A DNA stretch of 64,000 nucleotides from contig CALNXK010000007.1 of NCBI GenBank assembly GCA_942486035.1, forward strand, positions 6,215,001 through 6,279,000. The letters run 5' to 3'. Position numbers and translations under genes: made by a program. Source of the stretch: Porites lobata. Taxonomy: Eukaryota; Cnidaria; Anthozoa; Scleractinia; Poritidae. Numbering within the stretch: the first letter of the stretch is position 1; each line of letters starts with the position of its first letter. The notes under the pieces were generated by a model, which saw only the letters and a list, made by a program, of their open reading frames with translations, was not told the origin of the DNA and made no database searches. Shown piece by piece: positions 10,758 through 21,800 of the stretch.

Positions 10758-10874
10758 TCTCCTGGCAGTTGTTTCCCATGTATGGACTCTTGCAAGAACA
10801 GTTGTATGTTCCGTCGCCATTATCACGGCAGTATCCTCCGTTTTGACAAGGATCCAATGAGCAAGGATCCACCT
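10758..10874 (-). CDS. Gene 1 EGF-like exon 10
   Basis: A 117-nt phase 1-1 exon with acceptor TTTGCCAG and donor GTTAGT. Six cysteines; begins VDPCSLDPC. The duplicate is at 63,706-63,822. Confidence 0.87.
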
Positions 10875-11126
10875 CTGGCAAAAATTAAATTCGAAAATTC
10901 AAATCATAGTCAAAAATTACTTCGACTAACTGATTGGATATTTCCTTACTGTCAAAAAATAAATTAAAATTTACATCTTTTCAGTTTAACTCGTTCTCAT
11001 CTCTATAGTCGTCATGAGGAAAAGGGAGAAAAGTCACTGGGTACCAATCAGTTTTGACTGGTTTGACGTTTTATTTTTAATTATCGGAAACTGAGACCTG
11101 TTACCATTAAATTCTATTTGTGATTA

Positions 11127-11345
11127 GCCTGCGTAGCAAGCGTTTCCGTTTGGTTTCGGAGCCAAAAGAGACTGTGGAAGGGGATTTTCGGTTTTGATCG
11201 CGCGAGAAATTCTCGCCTTCAAAATGTTGCACCTTTGAATGCTTAAGTGACCCCCCTCCAACGTTTCCTCCCCTGTATTCAACCCCCATAACATGGGGTA
11301 GTTCTTGAGATCGCCACTCACGTACTGCTGCTGCTCTCTACACAC
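11127..11345. repeat. Fragment of the TAGCCTGCG transposon family
   Basis: Starts TAGCCTGCGTAGCAAGCG, nearly the terminal repeat of the element at 21,532-22,750. A matching opposite end was not found, so this is probably a solo or truncated copy inside a gene 1 intron. Confidence 0.5.
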
Positions 11346-11664
11346 ACATCAGAGGTACTTCATTGGAGAAATATTTATTTTCTAGCCAAATTTGACCAGT
11401 TTCAGGGGATTTGTGAACGAATACATGCTTGAAATGGTATTCTTTTTGTCAGTGACTAGTTAGCAAAATCCTACTAGTTGCCTTTACAGGGGTAACCTTC
11501 CTTGCAGACGTTCTTAGACTTTGTTACGCGTTCCTAATGAGTTGATTGCTAATGTCCAGTGCATCAAACTTGGTTCATGTGACAAGCTATATAGGCGTCA
11601 GGCCTAAACACCAGTGAGGCAGTAATCATTCTAACAACCCGTTTTATGTAAAGTTTGCACTTAC

Positions 11665-11781
11665 TTTCTCGACAGTGTTTTCCAATGAATGGGTTCCTGC
11701 ATGAACAACCATATGTTCCGTTGCCATTATTGTTGCAGTATCCTCCGTTTTGACAAGGATTTGAGTAACAAGGATCAAAGA
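11665..11781 (-). CDS. Gene 1 EGF-like exon 11
   Basis: A 117-nt phase 1-1 exon with acceptor TTTGTCAG and strong donor GTAAGT. Six cysteines and an N-G-T sequon before C4. Confidence 0.87.
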
Positions 11782-12088
11782 CTGACAAATCAATCAAAGG
11801 AAACACACTTAAGAGGAGCGGCTACCAATGCTTTCCTGTTCCTTGTTTAATTATTTGCCGGGGTCCTTTATTTTATATGTTTCTATTTGTAGTAGTGTAG
11901 GGATGCTATTGTTTTTCTGCGATATTAGAAGTGTTAAAACAGTTTAAATAGTTTATAAAAAAAAACGGAATCTGTGTTTGCTTGAGGTCAAGTGTTGATG
12001 GAGATTGTGTTACTTTTTTCAGACCAAAGCAGCACCAAGAAGCAGCACCTTTTTTCTAACACATTGCCGATTCTGTAGTCGACTTAAA

Positions 12089-12263
12089 GCCTGTTTACAT
12101 GGGGGTCGGGGACCCCAGATAGGTGAGGTAACCCGCTTAGGTGGGGTAATTCACCTGTCCATATAATCTCTCATTTTAATGGGATCAAGTTTGCATGTTA
12201 GGTGGGATAACTCGCCCCATATTACCTCACCTACCTGGGCCCCCACCTTCATATAAACAGACT
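12089..12263. mobile_element. Hairpin MITE, CTGTTTACATGG family
   Basis: A 175-bp imperfect palindrome with ends GYCTGTTTAYATG, flanked by CTTAAA at 12,083-12,088 and 12,264-12,269. A related hairpin lies at 40,138-40,268. Confidence 0.6.
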
Positions 12264-12437
12264 CTTAAACTCGTAGTGCTAACCTATTACGCCCGCCCAC
12301 AATATGTCCTTTTGTGTGTTTGCTTGCTATGAGCTCCACAGCCGCATTGTGACAACACAAATTTGGGGAGGGTATTAACAGTACAGTCCGATGGCAGTCA
12401 TGTTAGAGCTCGTTAGAAAATTTAAATTGTGACTAAC

Positions 12438-12563
12438 CATCCTGACAGTTCTCTCCAGTGAATCCACTTCGGCAAGAACAATTGTATCTTCCGTCATCCC
12501 CATTTTTGCATTCTCCTCCATTTTGACAGGGGATCGAGGAACAAGGACAACAGGAACTTGAAT
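12438..12563 (-). CDS. Gene 1 EGF-like exon 12
   Basis: A 126-nt phase 1-1 exon with acceptor TTTTTCAG and donor GTTAGT. The EGF module is preceded by a short Ser-rich linker with two extra cysteines. It is the first EGF after the lectin domain, and its 9-nt longer N-terminus sets it apart from the 117-nt repeats. Confidence 0.86.
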
Positions 12564-13117
12564 CTGAAAAATGTACGTCAGCAAAATTCGATCAAGGACA
12601 AACAATTCTTCCATACCCAACATTTATGCGAATAAATAATGAAAAGATTTCACCTTGATCTAACCCTTTGTCCATGCAAGAAAATTTTTTGAAATTGGCA
12701 AGGCCAATAAATTGCCTTGCCGCTAGGATGGTATACAATGGTGGAAGGGGTATCTGCCAGAATTAGCAAAAGAGATTAGGATTGGACTCTTTTATATATT
12801 TTGTTAAATTTTGGTGCCAATCTATTGCCGTAAATAAAAACAGATCCATGTAAAACACTTATTGAAGGCAATGTAAGCAATTTCTTAGTAAATCCACATT
12901 CCTAGTATAACGTAAATAGAGGCAGAGGACTTCGATCCAACGAGAAGAATCCCTTAGAGAGTTTTATTTGACCTGCGATATCTGCTAATAGCTTTGGTCA
13001 TTAAACGCGCCACTTTAAGTCGTCGAAAACAGAGTGGAGTACTGCAGACAACTGAAACAAGATACTAAGACTGAAATTATATCTGCCTCTATTTTGCAGT
13101 CTAGTTTTGGCACTTAC
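12564..13117. other. Intron between EGF exon 12 and CTLD exon
   Basis: No exon or repeat with clear borders recognised. Confidence 0.5.
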
Positions 13118-13543
13118 TTGTGTTGCCCAAACAACTAACACGCCTCTCGCATATATATCCACCTCTTCGTTTCGTACAGGGTAAGTCATTAAACAGTCCA
13201 TAATACTTTCTATAATTCCTGTACATTTCAGTACATTCTCCATCACCACTGGGTTGGCTTGGTGACCAAGGAGTTCTTCCCCGAGACACATTTACTGAAC
13301 TGTTGTTACTTAACCATAACCACCGTCCGGAACCTCGCTCCTTCTTTAAACCGATGAAATATTCACTCGCAGGGAAGCTTTGTATCACATTTTTCAAAGC
13401 GGTCCACTCGTCGCTGCTTTCCAATGAAACAAGGTCGCTTCCGAATTCCTTGCACAATCGGCGGCTTTCATCCCAACTAACCAGCTTTTTTTTCGATGCC
13501 ACATGGAACGTGTAATTGGAACAGCCATAAATAAACGTGTGAC
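13118..13543 (-). CDS. Gene 1 C-type lectin-like domain exon
   Basis: A 426-nt phase 1-1 exon with acceptor TTATTAATAG and strong donor CAA|GTAAGT. It encodes one complete CTLD: N-terminal YGCSNYTFH, first long-loop cysteine in SRRLCKEFGSDLVSLES, YFIGLK in place of WIGL, and C-terminal FNDLPC...GYICE. The Ca2+-site tripeptide position reads QPS rather than EPN or QPD. ND of the WND motif is kept as FND, so canonical sugar binding is uncertain. Several N-linked sequons occur. The closest relatives in the window are the lectin exons of genes 2 and 3, on the other strand. Confidence 0.9.
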
Positions 13544-13808
13544 CTATTAATAAAAAGGGCGAAATCATTCAAATAATTTTATTTCATGTACAGTTAGAAA
13601 CGGTCAAGAGATGCTTTTAATATTCTTACAATCTATTATCCGAGACGAAAAGCGTCCCTCGTTTTCATAAGAGGCATTTTTTGATAACAACAGCAATAAT
13701 AATAATAATAAGAACAAGAATGACAATGATAGTTAATTCGATTCTCTCCGATCCTCTCCTTGGACTAGTGGACGGGAGCGTGTATAGGACTGTAGTCCTG
13801 TTTAAGGT

Positions 13809-14207
13809 CAGGGGCACCCAACGTCAATTTTCGGAAAATATCTGTTCGGAAGACGATTTGAGATCTAGGATTTTCGGAACATTTGTTGTAAAATTTCTTG
13901 CTTGCCTGCCTCTCCTAGAATTTTCGAACATCTAAAAAGTGGTATAGTTCCCCATTTTTTAACGGATTTTTACCCTAAAAAGGTCACCTAGAATTTTCGG
14001 GAGCCCTTTTTCCGGCTGAAATTTTCGAAAAGGTAAGTTTTGATCCCTATAATTTTCGGATCACTAGACGTTCAGCTAGGAAATCCGAACAGATGAAAAA
14101 TTTTTAGAGGATAAAAATATGCCTATATCTACCGTTTAAATACTAAAATACGTTCAACAATGCTATGTTTAAGTGGTTTTGAAATATATTCTCGTTGGGT
14201 GTCCCTG
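13809..14207. mobile_element. MITE with CAGGGGCACCCAACG ends
   Basis: A 399-bp element in the first intron of gene 1. Ends CAGGGGCACCCAACG and CGTTGGGTGTCCCTG are flanked by GGT on each side. The interior holds repeated AATTTTCGG words. No coding capacity. Confidence 0.6.
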
Positions 14208-14246
14208 GGTACAAGCACTAACTCTCATCTCACTGTCCAGTCTTAC

Positions 14247-14325
14247 CAACGTTCCCTTGAACCTGCATCATCAAACTTAACAAAACAAGAGCTGTGATCT
14301 GGGCGAAACATAGTAATTTTTCCAT
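14247..14325 (-). CDS. Gene 1 first coding exon, signal peptide
   Basis: The ATG at 14,325 opens MEKLLCFAQ, then a hydrophobic core (ITALVLLSLMM) and QVQGNV. A phase-1 donor G|GTAAGA joins the CTLD exon (acceptor leaves GT, giving Gly). This is the start of a secreted or surface protein: signal peptide, CTLD, EGF array. The exon is too short to stand out as a reading frame. It was chosen for the hydrophobic profile, the matching splice phase and its resemblance to the gene 2 exon at 16,553. Confidence 0.8.
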
Positions 14326-14447
14326 ATCCTACCCACGAGTTGGTAGTATGTTGATACACGACTAATAACGACTCGAAGGAAATGATGAACGGTTGTTTAG
14401 AATGACCGATTTTAAAGCCTTGCACTTCAGTTAATTGTGGTTGACTC

Positions 14448-15406
14448 GCTTGTTTTGCTGCTACACCGAGTTGATACCAAAAAGTTGAATCACGTAAAAC
14501 ACCTAAACATTAACAAAATAATCATCAAAGCGACACAGGACGTACTAAATAACCGTAGAACTGGATTTATTACTAAAACTTTTTGGATTGTTGTCAACAT
14601 TATAGATGTTTCTAAACCCGCGAACGGCATCAGTAAATTCCCTTTTTAATACCGTCGCTAGTTAGTTTCTAAATTATCATTCGTTCTTATAGCTAGACAA
14701 CACCTCATCATGATCAAATGATTTCAAAAAGCGTTAACAAGATATTTGTCTTGGATAGGACGTGCCTGAGAGTTGAGGAACCTTAGAAACAGGGCTACAG
14801 CTGCCGCACATCCCGACACATCCCGCTATTTGTGCTGGAGCATAAACGGAAGTGTCGTCACAAGCGGAAATTTGAGGAAAGAAACCTTTGTCCTATTTTA
14901 GTTAGTTAGTTAGTTATTTTAGTTAGTTTAAAAACACTCACGTCGCAACCTAACTAAAATAGGACAAAGAAGGTTTCTTTCCTTAAACTTCCGCTTGTGA
15001 CGACACTTCCGTTTATGCTCCAGCACAAATAGCGGGATGTGTCGGGATGTGCGGCAGCTGTAGCCCTGTTTCTGAGGTTCCTCAACTCTCAGGCACGTCC
15101 TATCCAAGGCAAATATCTTGTTAACGCTTTTTGAAATCTTTTGATCATGATGAGGTGTTGTCTAGCTATAAGAACGAATGATAATTTAGAAACAAACTAG
15201 CGACGGTATTAAAAAGGGAATTTACTGATGCCGTTCGCGGGTTTAGAAACATCTATAATGTTGACAACAATCCAAAAAGTTTTAGTAATAAATCCAGTTA
15301 TACGGTTATTTAGTACGTCCTGTGTCGCTTTGATGATTATTTTGTTAATTTTTAGGTGTTTTACGTGATTCAACTTTTTGGTATCAACTCGGTGTAGCAG
15401 CAAAGC
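14448..15406. repeat. Large near-perfect inverted repeat
   Basis: Two arms of about 455 bp (14,448 to about 14,905 and about 14,955-15,406) are reverse complements with few differences, separated by about 50 bp rich in TTAG. The ends read GCTGCTACACCGAG and CTCGGTGTAGCAGC. It is probably a foldback-type element. It begins about 120 bp upstream of the gene 1 start codon, so it covers the proximal promoter or 5' UTR. No clear target duplication found. Confidence 0.85.
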
Positions 15407-16552
15407 ACCGATAAAATGCAAGCACTAACGGATGCATTCATTATTATAAGGCCAAGAGAATTTAATGCTACCTTGGTGCAAATAAGTTTTAACTAGGAAC
15501 ACAGTTTCTAATTTCTGTTTTACCTTTCTTTGATCTAGCTGCGCCCATAAGTCGGCAATTCCTGCCAATCGCCAGGGAAATTCTATGAGAGGCTTCTCAT
15601 GCAGTTACCTGAGAGCGTACAAACTAAAGGACTTGACAAAACCAAATAATTATATGAATTATAATTTTGTGAAAGAAAAAAATATACGTAGAGTACTTAT
15701 TTTCTTAGCTCAGCCGACTGAACGACTGAACCTTCCTATTTCAGAGAAAATTTGAGCCTTAAAATTTTCTTAAATTGTAAATTTTAAATAAATTCAAATG
15801 TGTGGAAAATGGGGTTGACTTGTCCGCACGACTCTTACCTCGTATTTTGAAGAATTTGAGGATGAGCTGTAAGGGGCAGGCATTATATATACACTAACAT
15901 CCAAGCATATATTAACTAATTTTTTTTGTGGTAATTTCTCTATGCCCTGTGTTGATTTCAGTCTGAACAACGTTGTCACGGTGTTTTAATTTAAGTTTTT
16001 CCCATTCTCACTGTTAATTTTCTGAAAAGAGAGATAGAGAAATCAAAAAGAAGGTATTGAGGATGAGCGTTGCAAACAGCCTAACTAGAGCGTCAACAAG
16101 AGGAGATCAACGCTCCCAATTCCATGTGGATGTGTGCACACATTATCAATTTCTATGATGAAGACCCGATAAAAAGTTATGGAGGAAGTAGATAAAATTC
16201 TAAAGATTTCTCACTCACTCTTACAGTAATTTTGTATAGTTTTGCTAATCAAGTTATTATCAGTTTTCCTAGTGACCAGTTCACGTAATTATCTACCATA
16301 GTCATCTCATAATTCCTTATTATACACGATCAGAATTCTGCCGGTTTTGTTGGGTAGCGTTACTTCTCTCGATCCCGCTGCTTTAAAACAAAATAGGCTT
16401 TTGTGATCACGTCACGTGCCGCTAATTGAGAAAGGTTATCAATTCCGTTTCAACAAAGACTTCAGTACTGAAGCTTTAAGCACGATCTGAAAGTGCCATT
16501 ACCGTACAGCGTACTTGCTTCTAAAACCAGGCTGATTAAAACTGATATTTGG
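15407..16552. other. Head-to-head intergenic region of genes 1 and 2
   Basis: About 1.1 kb between the inverted repeat and the gene 2 signal-peptide exon. No gene seen. Divergent promoters are expected here, but no element can be named from sequence. Confidence 0.5.
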
Positions 16553-16635
16553 ATGATGGAAAAACGGTTGACATGTTTTGCTGCCGATCAGCGCTGTCCT
16601 CAGTTTGCTAGGACTCAGATTTCAAGTTCAAGGAA
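16553..16635 (+). pseudogene. Gene 2 signal-peptide exon, frameshifted
   Basis: Resembles the gene 1 start exon: MMEKRLTCFAA, then after one surplus base a hydrophobic run ISAVLSLLGL ending QVQGS. The phase-1 donor is GTACTC at 16,636. In the actual frame the hydrophobic core is lost. Confidence 0.6.
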
Positions 16636-17068
16636 GTACTCTCGGTTAGAGGAATTTCATATTTGTACTTTGAGTGATATACATGATGATCTGAAACTTG
16701 CTTTAGTGTCAACGAGGCAAGGTAATCAATGACTTCTATTTTACACCTTGTAGTGTAATTGAATCGATATTTGATGCTGGTCTCTAATGATAAAATTTTG
16801 TGAATTATTATCTTGATTCAGCACAGTCATAATCAAACCGGAAGGAATGCAATTCAGACCATAAACTAGAATAAATCAATGACTTGCTTCTGTATGTTGT
16901 TTTCAAGTCAGTGTACAGTAGTTGAAGTCTCAAAAGTCAGCAAAGTCTACCGACTGTCGACCCTGTCAATTAAAGATACCTAAAACACAGCTTTTTTGAT
17001 ACTTGTTTAAAGAGAATAATATCATTTTAGTTTAATTGTATTTTTTAAAAACAGTATTTTTCCTTCAA

Positions 17069-17215
17069 GGTCAGACTCGTCTTTATGGCTGATCCCAGTA
17101 CACATTTTTTATGGGACATCGAAATATGATTTTAACTTTTAGAAGCGCAAAAACGCGTGCAGAAATAACGAAAGAGACTTTGTTTCCGGATTGAAAGAAG
17201 ATTTCTCATTTATTG
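17069..17215 (+). pseudogene. Decayed CTLD exon fragment
   Basis: Matches the first third of the next exon: 'ggtcagactcgtctttatggctg' against 'ggccacacgctccattacggctg', then 'gtacacatttt' and 'agaagcgc...cgtgca'. TGA replaces the cysteine codon and several shifts occur. It is a dead tandem copy of the lectin exon start. Confidence 0.7.
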
Positions 17216-17270
17216 CTTCCTTTCATATAATTAATGACTTAAACGTAGGATAATTTCTTTTTCTCTCAAG

Positions 17271-17524
17271 GCCACACGCTCCATTACGGCTGTTCCCGGT
17301 ACACATTTTATGCTGCATCTCAACAGAACTCAGTTGATTTTGATAATAGTAGAAGCGCGTGCAAAGTTTATGGAAGTGACCTTGTTTCTATTGAAAGTAA
17401 CGAGGAGTGGAACTTTCTGAAAGACACTGTAAACAAATTTCCACAGAGTGGAACCGAATACTACATTGGCTTAACCAAAGACAAAGACGGGCGTTGGAGG
17501 TGGATCAGTAATAACAGCACAGTG
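17271..17524 (+). pseudogene. Gene 2 CTLD exon, 5' part
   Basis: Acceptor TTTCTCTCAAG. From here the frame encodes YGCSRYTFYAAS, SACKVYGSDLVSIES, YYIGLTK and WRWISNNSTV, then meets the LINE at 17,525. Joined to 23,933-24,074, the exon would be 396 nt, phase 1-1 and open throughout, so the host exon carries no other damage. Very similar to the gene 3 exon at 37,166. Confidence 0.9.
17511..17524. repeat. LINE target-site duplication, left
   Basis: Fourteen bases ATAACAGCACAGTG, repeated exactly at 23,919-23,932. It marks target-primed insertion into the lectin exon. Confidence 0.95.
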
Positions 17525-17648
17525 GAGGGGACTGGGAAGAGCATGATGGCCGACAGTCGCAAAAAAATCTCTCTCTGATTCCTTCATTCGGAAAGGGACA
17601 GACGCCGCTATATAAACACCCTCTGATCATATAATCATCTTTAAAACA

Positions 17649-18647
17649 ATGTCTAAACGGAATCAACGTGAAACACGTTCTTCGAGTTCATCTTCTTCAC
17701 AGTATCAACCATCGCCGAAACGCTTGCTCCGCGATGGGACGCCAGGTAAGGACGACCATCACGTCTCACTCGGCAACATTATGGATAAGTTGTGTAACTT
17801 GGAATCTCGAATGGAAGACCTCTTCGGCAGTCTAAAATCCGAGTTATCATGTCTTAGACATGAACTCAACGAAGAAATTGAGAAAGTAAAATCGACAGTA
17901 AATGATATGGAAACATCATTGAACGCGGCGTGGGACACAATCAAAGATCTCCAAGATGAACTAAAAATACACGCAGAATTCCGAAAGAAACATAAAGAAA
18001 GTTTGGAAAAACACCTCGAGGACAATGGTGTTTCACAAAGCGCTAAAGCAAAAATTGCTCTGCAGGAGAGTCAAATCAACCTTTTAAATACGAAGCTATC
18101 CGAGGAACAGGAAAAAATCATCGCACTGGAAAACTACTCTCGCCGAGAGAATCTCCGATTTATGAATATACCGGAGCAAGAACACGAGAACTGCACTGAC
18201 ACCGTTTATGATATCGTCGAGAACGGGTTGAACATAAACACACAGAATATATACTTTCATGCTGTCCACAGAGTCGGTAAGCCACGTTCGCCTGAGGACT
18301 CCCATCACCATCCCCGACCCATCATTGCGCGTTTTCTCTGCCGGGAAGATAGGGACCGTGTTTTTAAAGCGAAAGGAAGATTGAGACACTCGACGGATTA
18401 TCCAGACGCGTATATAACTAAAGACTATGCAAAGGCGATACAGCTTGAAAGAAAGGAACTAATTAAAGCGATGTTCATAGCGCGGAAGAAAGGCATGAGC
18501 GCGAAAGTAGTGGACAGAAATCTAACATACCCGACGAACTTAAACCTGCAGCTGAATCTACACGCTCGTAGAAGTTTTCTTTACTCAGGTCAGTGTAATT
18601 CGATTTTTCTCAGTTGCCTTTGCATTAATTGCTATGGCAACCTTTAA
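17649..18647 (+). CDS. LINE ORF1 protein (L1 ORF1p-like)
   Basis: 332 codons. A Ser-rich basic N-terminus is followed by a long heptad-type coiled coil (about residues 40-165), then ENYSRRENLRFMNIPE, typical of the L1 ORF1p RNA-binding domain, and a basic C-terminal part (AYITKDYAKAIQLERKELIKAM). Such proteins form trimers that bind element RNA. The frame is intact. The last 20 or so codons, rich in Cys and Ile, may lie past the original end. Confidence 0.88.
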   Translation: MSKRNQRETRSSSSSSSQYQPSPKRLLRDGTPGKDDHHVSLGNIMDKLCNLESRMEDLFGSLKSELSCLRHELNEEIEKVKSTVNDMETSLNAAWDTIKDLQDELKIHAEFRKKHKESLEKHLEDNGVSQSAKAKIALQESQINLLNTKLSEEQEKIIALENYSRRENLRFMNIPEQEHENCTDTVYDIVENGLNINTQNIYFHAVHRVGKPRSPEDSHHHPRPIIARFLCREDRDRVFKAKGRLRHSTDYPDAYITKDYAKAIQLERKELIKAMFIARKKGMSAKVVDRNLTYPTNLNLQLNLHARRSFLYSGQCNSIFLSCLCINCYGNL

Positions 18648-18859
18648 GACCGAGACTAGTACTCCACGTTTGCTTCGCCGTTTGCACATAACGGATTCTT
18701 TCCTTTTTGTATATTGTTCTAAAGTTAAACTATTTGGCGTTCCGTCCTTTCCGGATTCGTCGATCTTTCTGTTTGAAGGTATGTTCTCCCTAAGCCGCTT
18801 AAATTTTACCTTTTTTTTGTTTTTGTTTATAGTTTTATGTTTCCAGTGTAGCCGTTGTT

Positions 18860-21800
18860 TTGGTTTTTCGGTCAGTAGAAAATATTTTTCAGTCCTACGA
18901 AGTGTTAACTATCGTAATTTGCATTTTGTTTCTGCATTCCAGTTCACTACTTTTAATCATCAACAAGTTCCCAATTGACGAATTGATAATCTGTTCTCTT
19001 AATGTGAGGGGCTTATCCAACAACCTTAAGAGGCGAGAAACCTTTCGTTGGCTTAGAATGAAAAAATTTGGAATATTCTTTCTTCAAGAAGTCCACTGCA
19101 CCAAAGAAAAAGAACGACTGTGGTCATCATCAGAATGGGGCTTCTCAGCTATTTTTAGTAGTGTTTCTAGCTCAAGTGCAGGGGTATGCATCCTGTTTAA
19201 CAACAATTTTCAATTCGAAATCAAGAAACAATTTTCTGATCCAGATGGAAGATTTATTTTAGTAGATTTGAAACTTGAAAATAAGACTATAACCTTGGGA
19301 AACATTTATGCGCCAAACGATGACAATCCGAATTTTTTTAAAAACGTTCTCAGCCACCTCCTCTCTTTCGAGTGCGAGGACATTATCCTGGGTGGCGATT
19401 TTAATCTAGTATTGGACGTCCAAAATGATAAGAAGGGAGGAAGACTGACCACTCACAAAAATTCTTTGAAGGAAGTTCAGAACATAATAAATTCGCTAGA
19501 CCTTATCGACATTTGGCGGGTCTCCAATCCGGATATCAGAAGATTCACTTGGAGAAGAAGCAAACCCGAAATTCATTGTCGCTTAGACTTTTTCTTGACG
19601 AGTAATAGTCTAATTTCGGCAATTACAAAAGCTGATATTTTACCAGGGTACAAAACAGACCATTCTTTGATAACGCTCCACCTTGCAAACAATACCAATC
19701 CCAGGGGCCCGGGCTTCTGGAAGTTAAATACGTCTTTTCTATCAGACAGTGAATATATTAATTTGATAAAAACAACAATCACTGAAGTTGCAAATGAATA
19801 CCAAAATAACACTGAGGTTGATGCCGTGCTCCTCTGGGATACAATGAAGATGCAAATTCGTTCAAAGTCGATACAATACGCAAAACATAAGAGAGGCAAA
19901 ATGAAGTTAACAGAAACAAATCTGGAGTCTGTCATAACGTCCCTACAGAGGATACTGGAAGAAAATGACTTATCTGAAACCAGCAAGACCACTATATATA
20001 ATGAATTAGAAGTTAAAAAATTACAGTTAGAAAACGTTGTCCAGCGTCAAACTCGAGGAGCCATGATAAGATCCAAAGCCCGCTGGCATAACGAAGGAGA
20101 AAAAACACGAAATACTTCTTAAACTTGGAAAAAAGGCATTTTAATACCAAAACCATAAGGCAACTTCAGCTTGAGAATAGTAGCGTCATCAAAACAGATG
20201 AGGAAATCTTAACAGAAGCAAAATCTTTCTATCAAAACTTATATGCATCACGCGTGCCTGATATCTCTGCTCACGACGCTTTTTTCTTCTCCGAAGAATC
20301 TACGGTAAAACTCGACCAACAGGCGCAGGAAGAATGCGAAGGGCCCTTAACAAAAGAGGAATGCCTAAATAGTCTAAAAACTATGGCATCGGACAAAACT
20401 CCTGGGACTGATGGCCTTCCAGCCGAATTTTATAAGGTTTTCTGGGAAGACATTGAAGGCTACTTACTTAATGCACTAAATGGTGCATATGAAAACGACG
20501 TTTATCAATTTCTCAAAGAAGAGGTCTAATTACTCTTTTACCAAAAAAGAACAAACCGGCTAACCTTTTTTAAAGAACTGGAGACCTATAACTCTTCTCA
20601 ATTGCGACTACAAGATTGCAGCTAAATCCATAGCAAACCGCATGAAGAAATTTTTGCCGAACATAATAAATAATGATCAAACCGGTTTTTTGAAAAACAG
20701 ATTTATAGGAGAAAATATCAGACTTATTGAGAGCATTATTAACCACACAAATATGGAACAAATCCCGGGCCTGTTGTTATTTGTAGATTTTGAAAAAGCC
20801 TTCGATTGTATAGAGTGGTCTTTTATAGAGAAAACACTAAGACACTTTAACTTTGGAACATCCTTGGTAAGCTGGGTTAAACTTTTTTATACGAACATAA
20901 GTAGCTGTGTCCTTAACAATGGATGGGCATCCGACTTCTTTTCTTTACATCGTGGAGTAAGACAGGGGTGCCCACTGTCGCCCTATTTATTTATCTTAGG
21001 TGCTGAAATCTTGGGTAACGCAGTGAGAAGGGATACAGAAATTCGCGGTATCAAATTGGGTAACTCAGATTGTAAACTGTCCCAATATGCAGATGACACA
21101 ACAATGATCTTAGATGGCTCAGAACGCTCTTTTTCGAGAACATTATACGTACTAGACATATTTGCAAATGTATCAGGTTTGAAAGCAAACTATGAGAAAA
21201 CTGAAGCCCTCTGGATAGGTTCACACAAGAATACTAATGCCGTTATTCCTTCGAGTAAACCTATCTTTTGGGCAGAGGGAAAGGTCTACGCCTTAGGAGT
21301 TTGGTTCTCGACATCGAGGCCAGCCAATATTGACAATAATTTCACTGAGAAAATCGAAAAGATTAAAAAAATCCTCGGGAGCTGGTCGGCCAGAAGACTC
21401 ACACTTATGGGTAAAATTGCCATTCTAAAAGTTCTAGCAGTATCTCAGATTGTTTACGTTTTATCCTCCCTTCCGACACCGAAAGGGGTCATAAAGGAAA
21501 TTAACGCTCTGTTATACGATTTTCTTTGGGATAGCCTGCGTAGCAGGCGCTTGGAAGTAGTGGGCACAAGAAAAAAAGGGCGCGCGAGAAGGAGACACGC
21601 GAGGGGAGAGGAAGCGCCTGCACGGAAGGCCCCCGAATATCGTTTCCCGCCCCGTCTCTAATTACTTGGCAGCCGTTGCGTGATCTGTCAAAAGTTTGAC
21701 AGAAAACGACTGACCTCGCACAAACAAAGCAAGCCGCCAAAAGCGTTGTACATTTTATCTTCGGTCTAAATATATCTGTTATAAAGATCAGCTGGGTTAT

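Noticed and set aside
13681..14207. Coding exon between the gene 1 signal peptide and CTLD
   Set aside because: The signal-peptide donor and CTLD acceptor already match in phase, and the stretch is a MITE with inverted ends.
16493..16732. 79-codon open frame as a gene start
   Set aside because: It begins at GTG and runs across the signal-peptide exon of gene 2 in a shifted frame.
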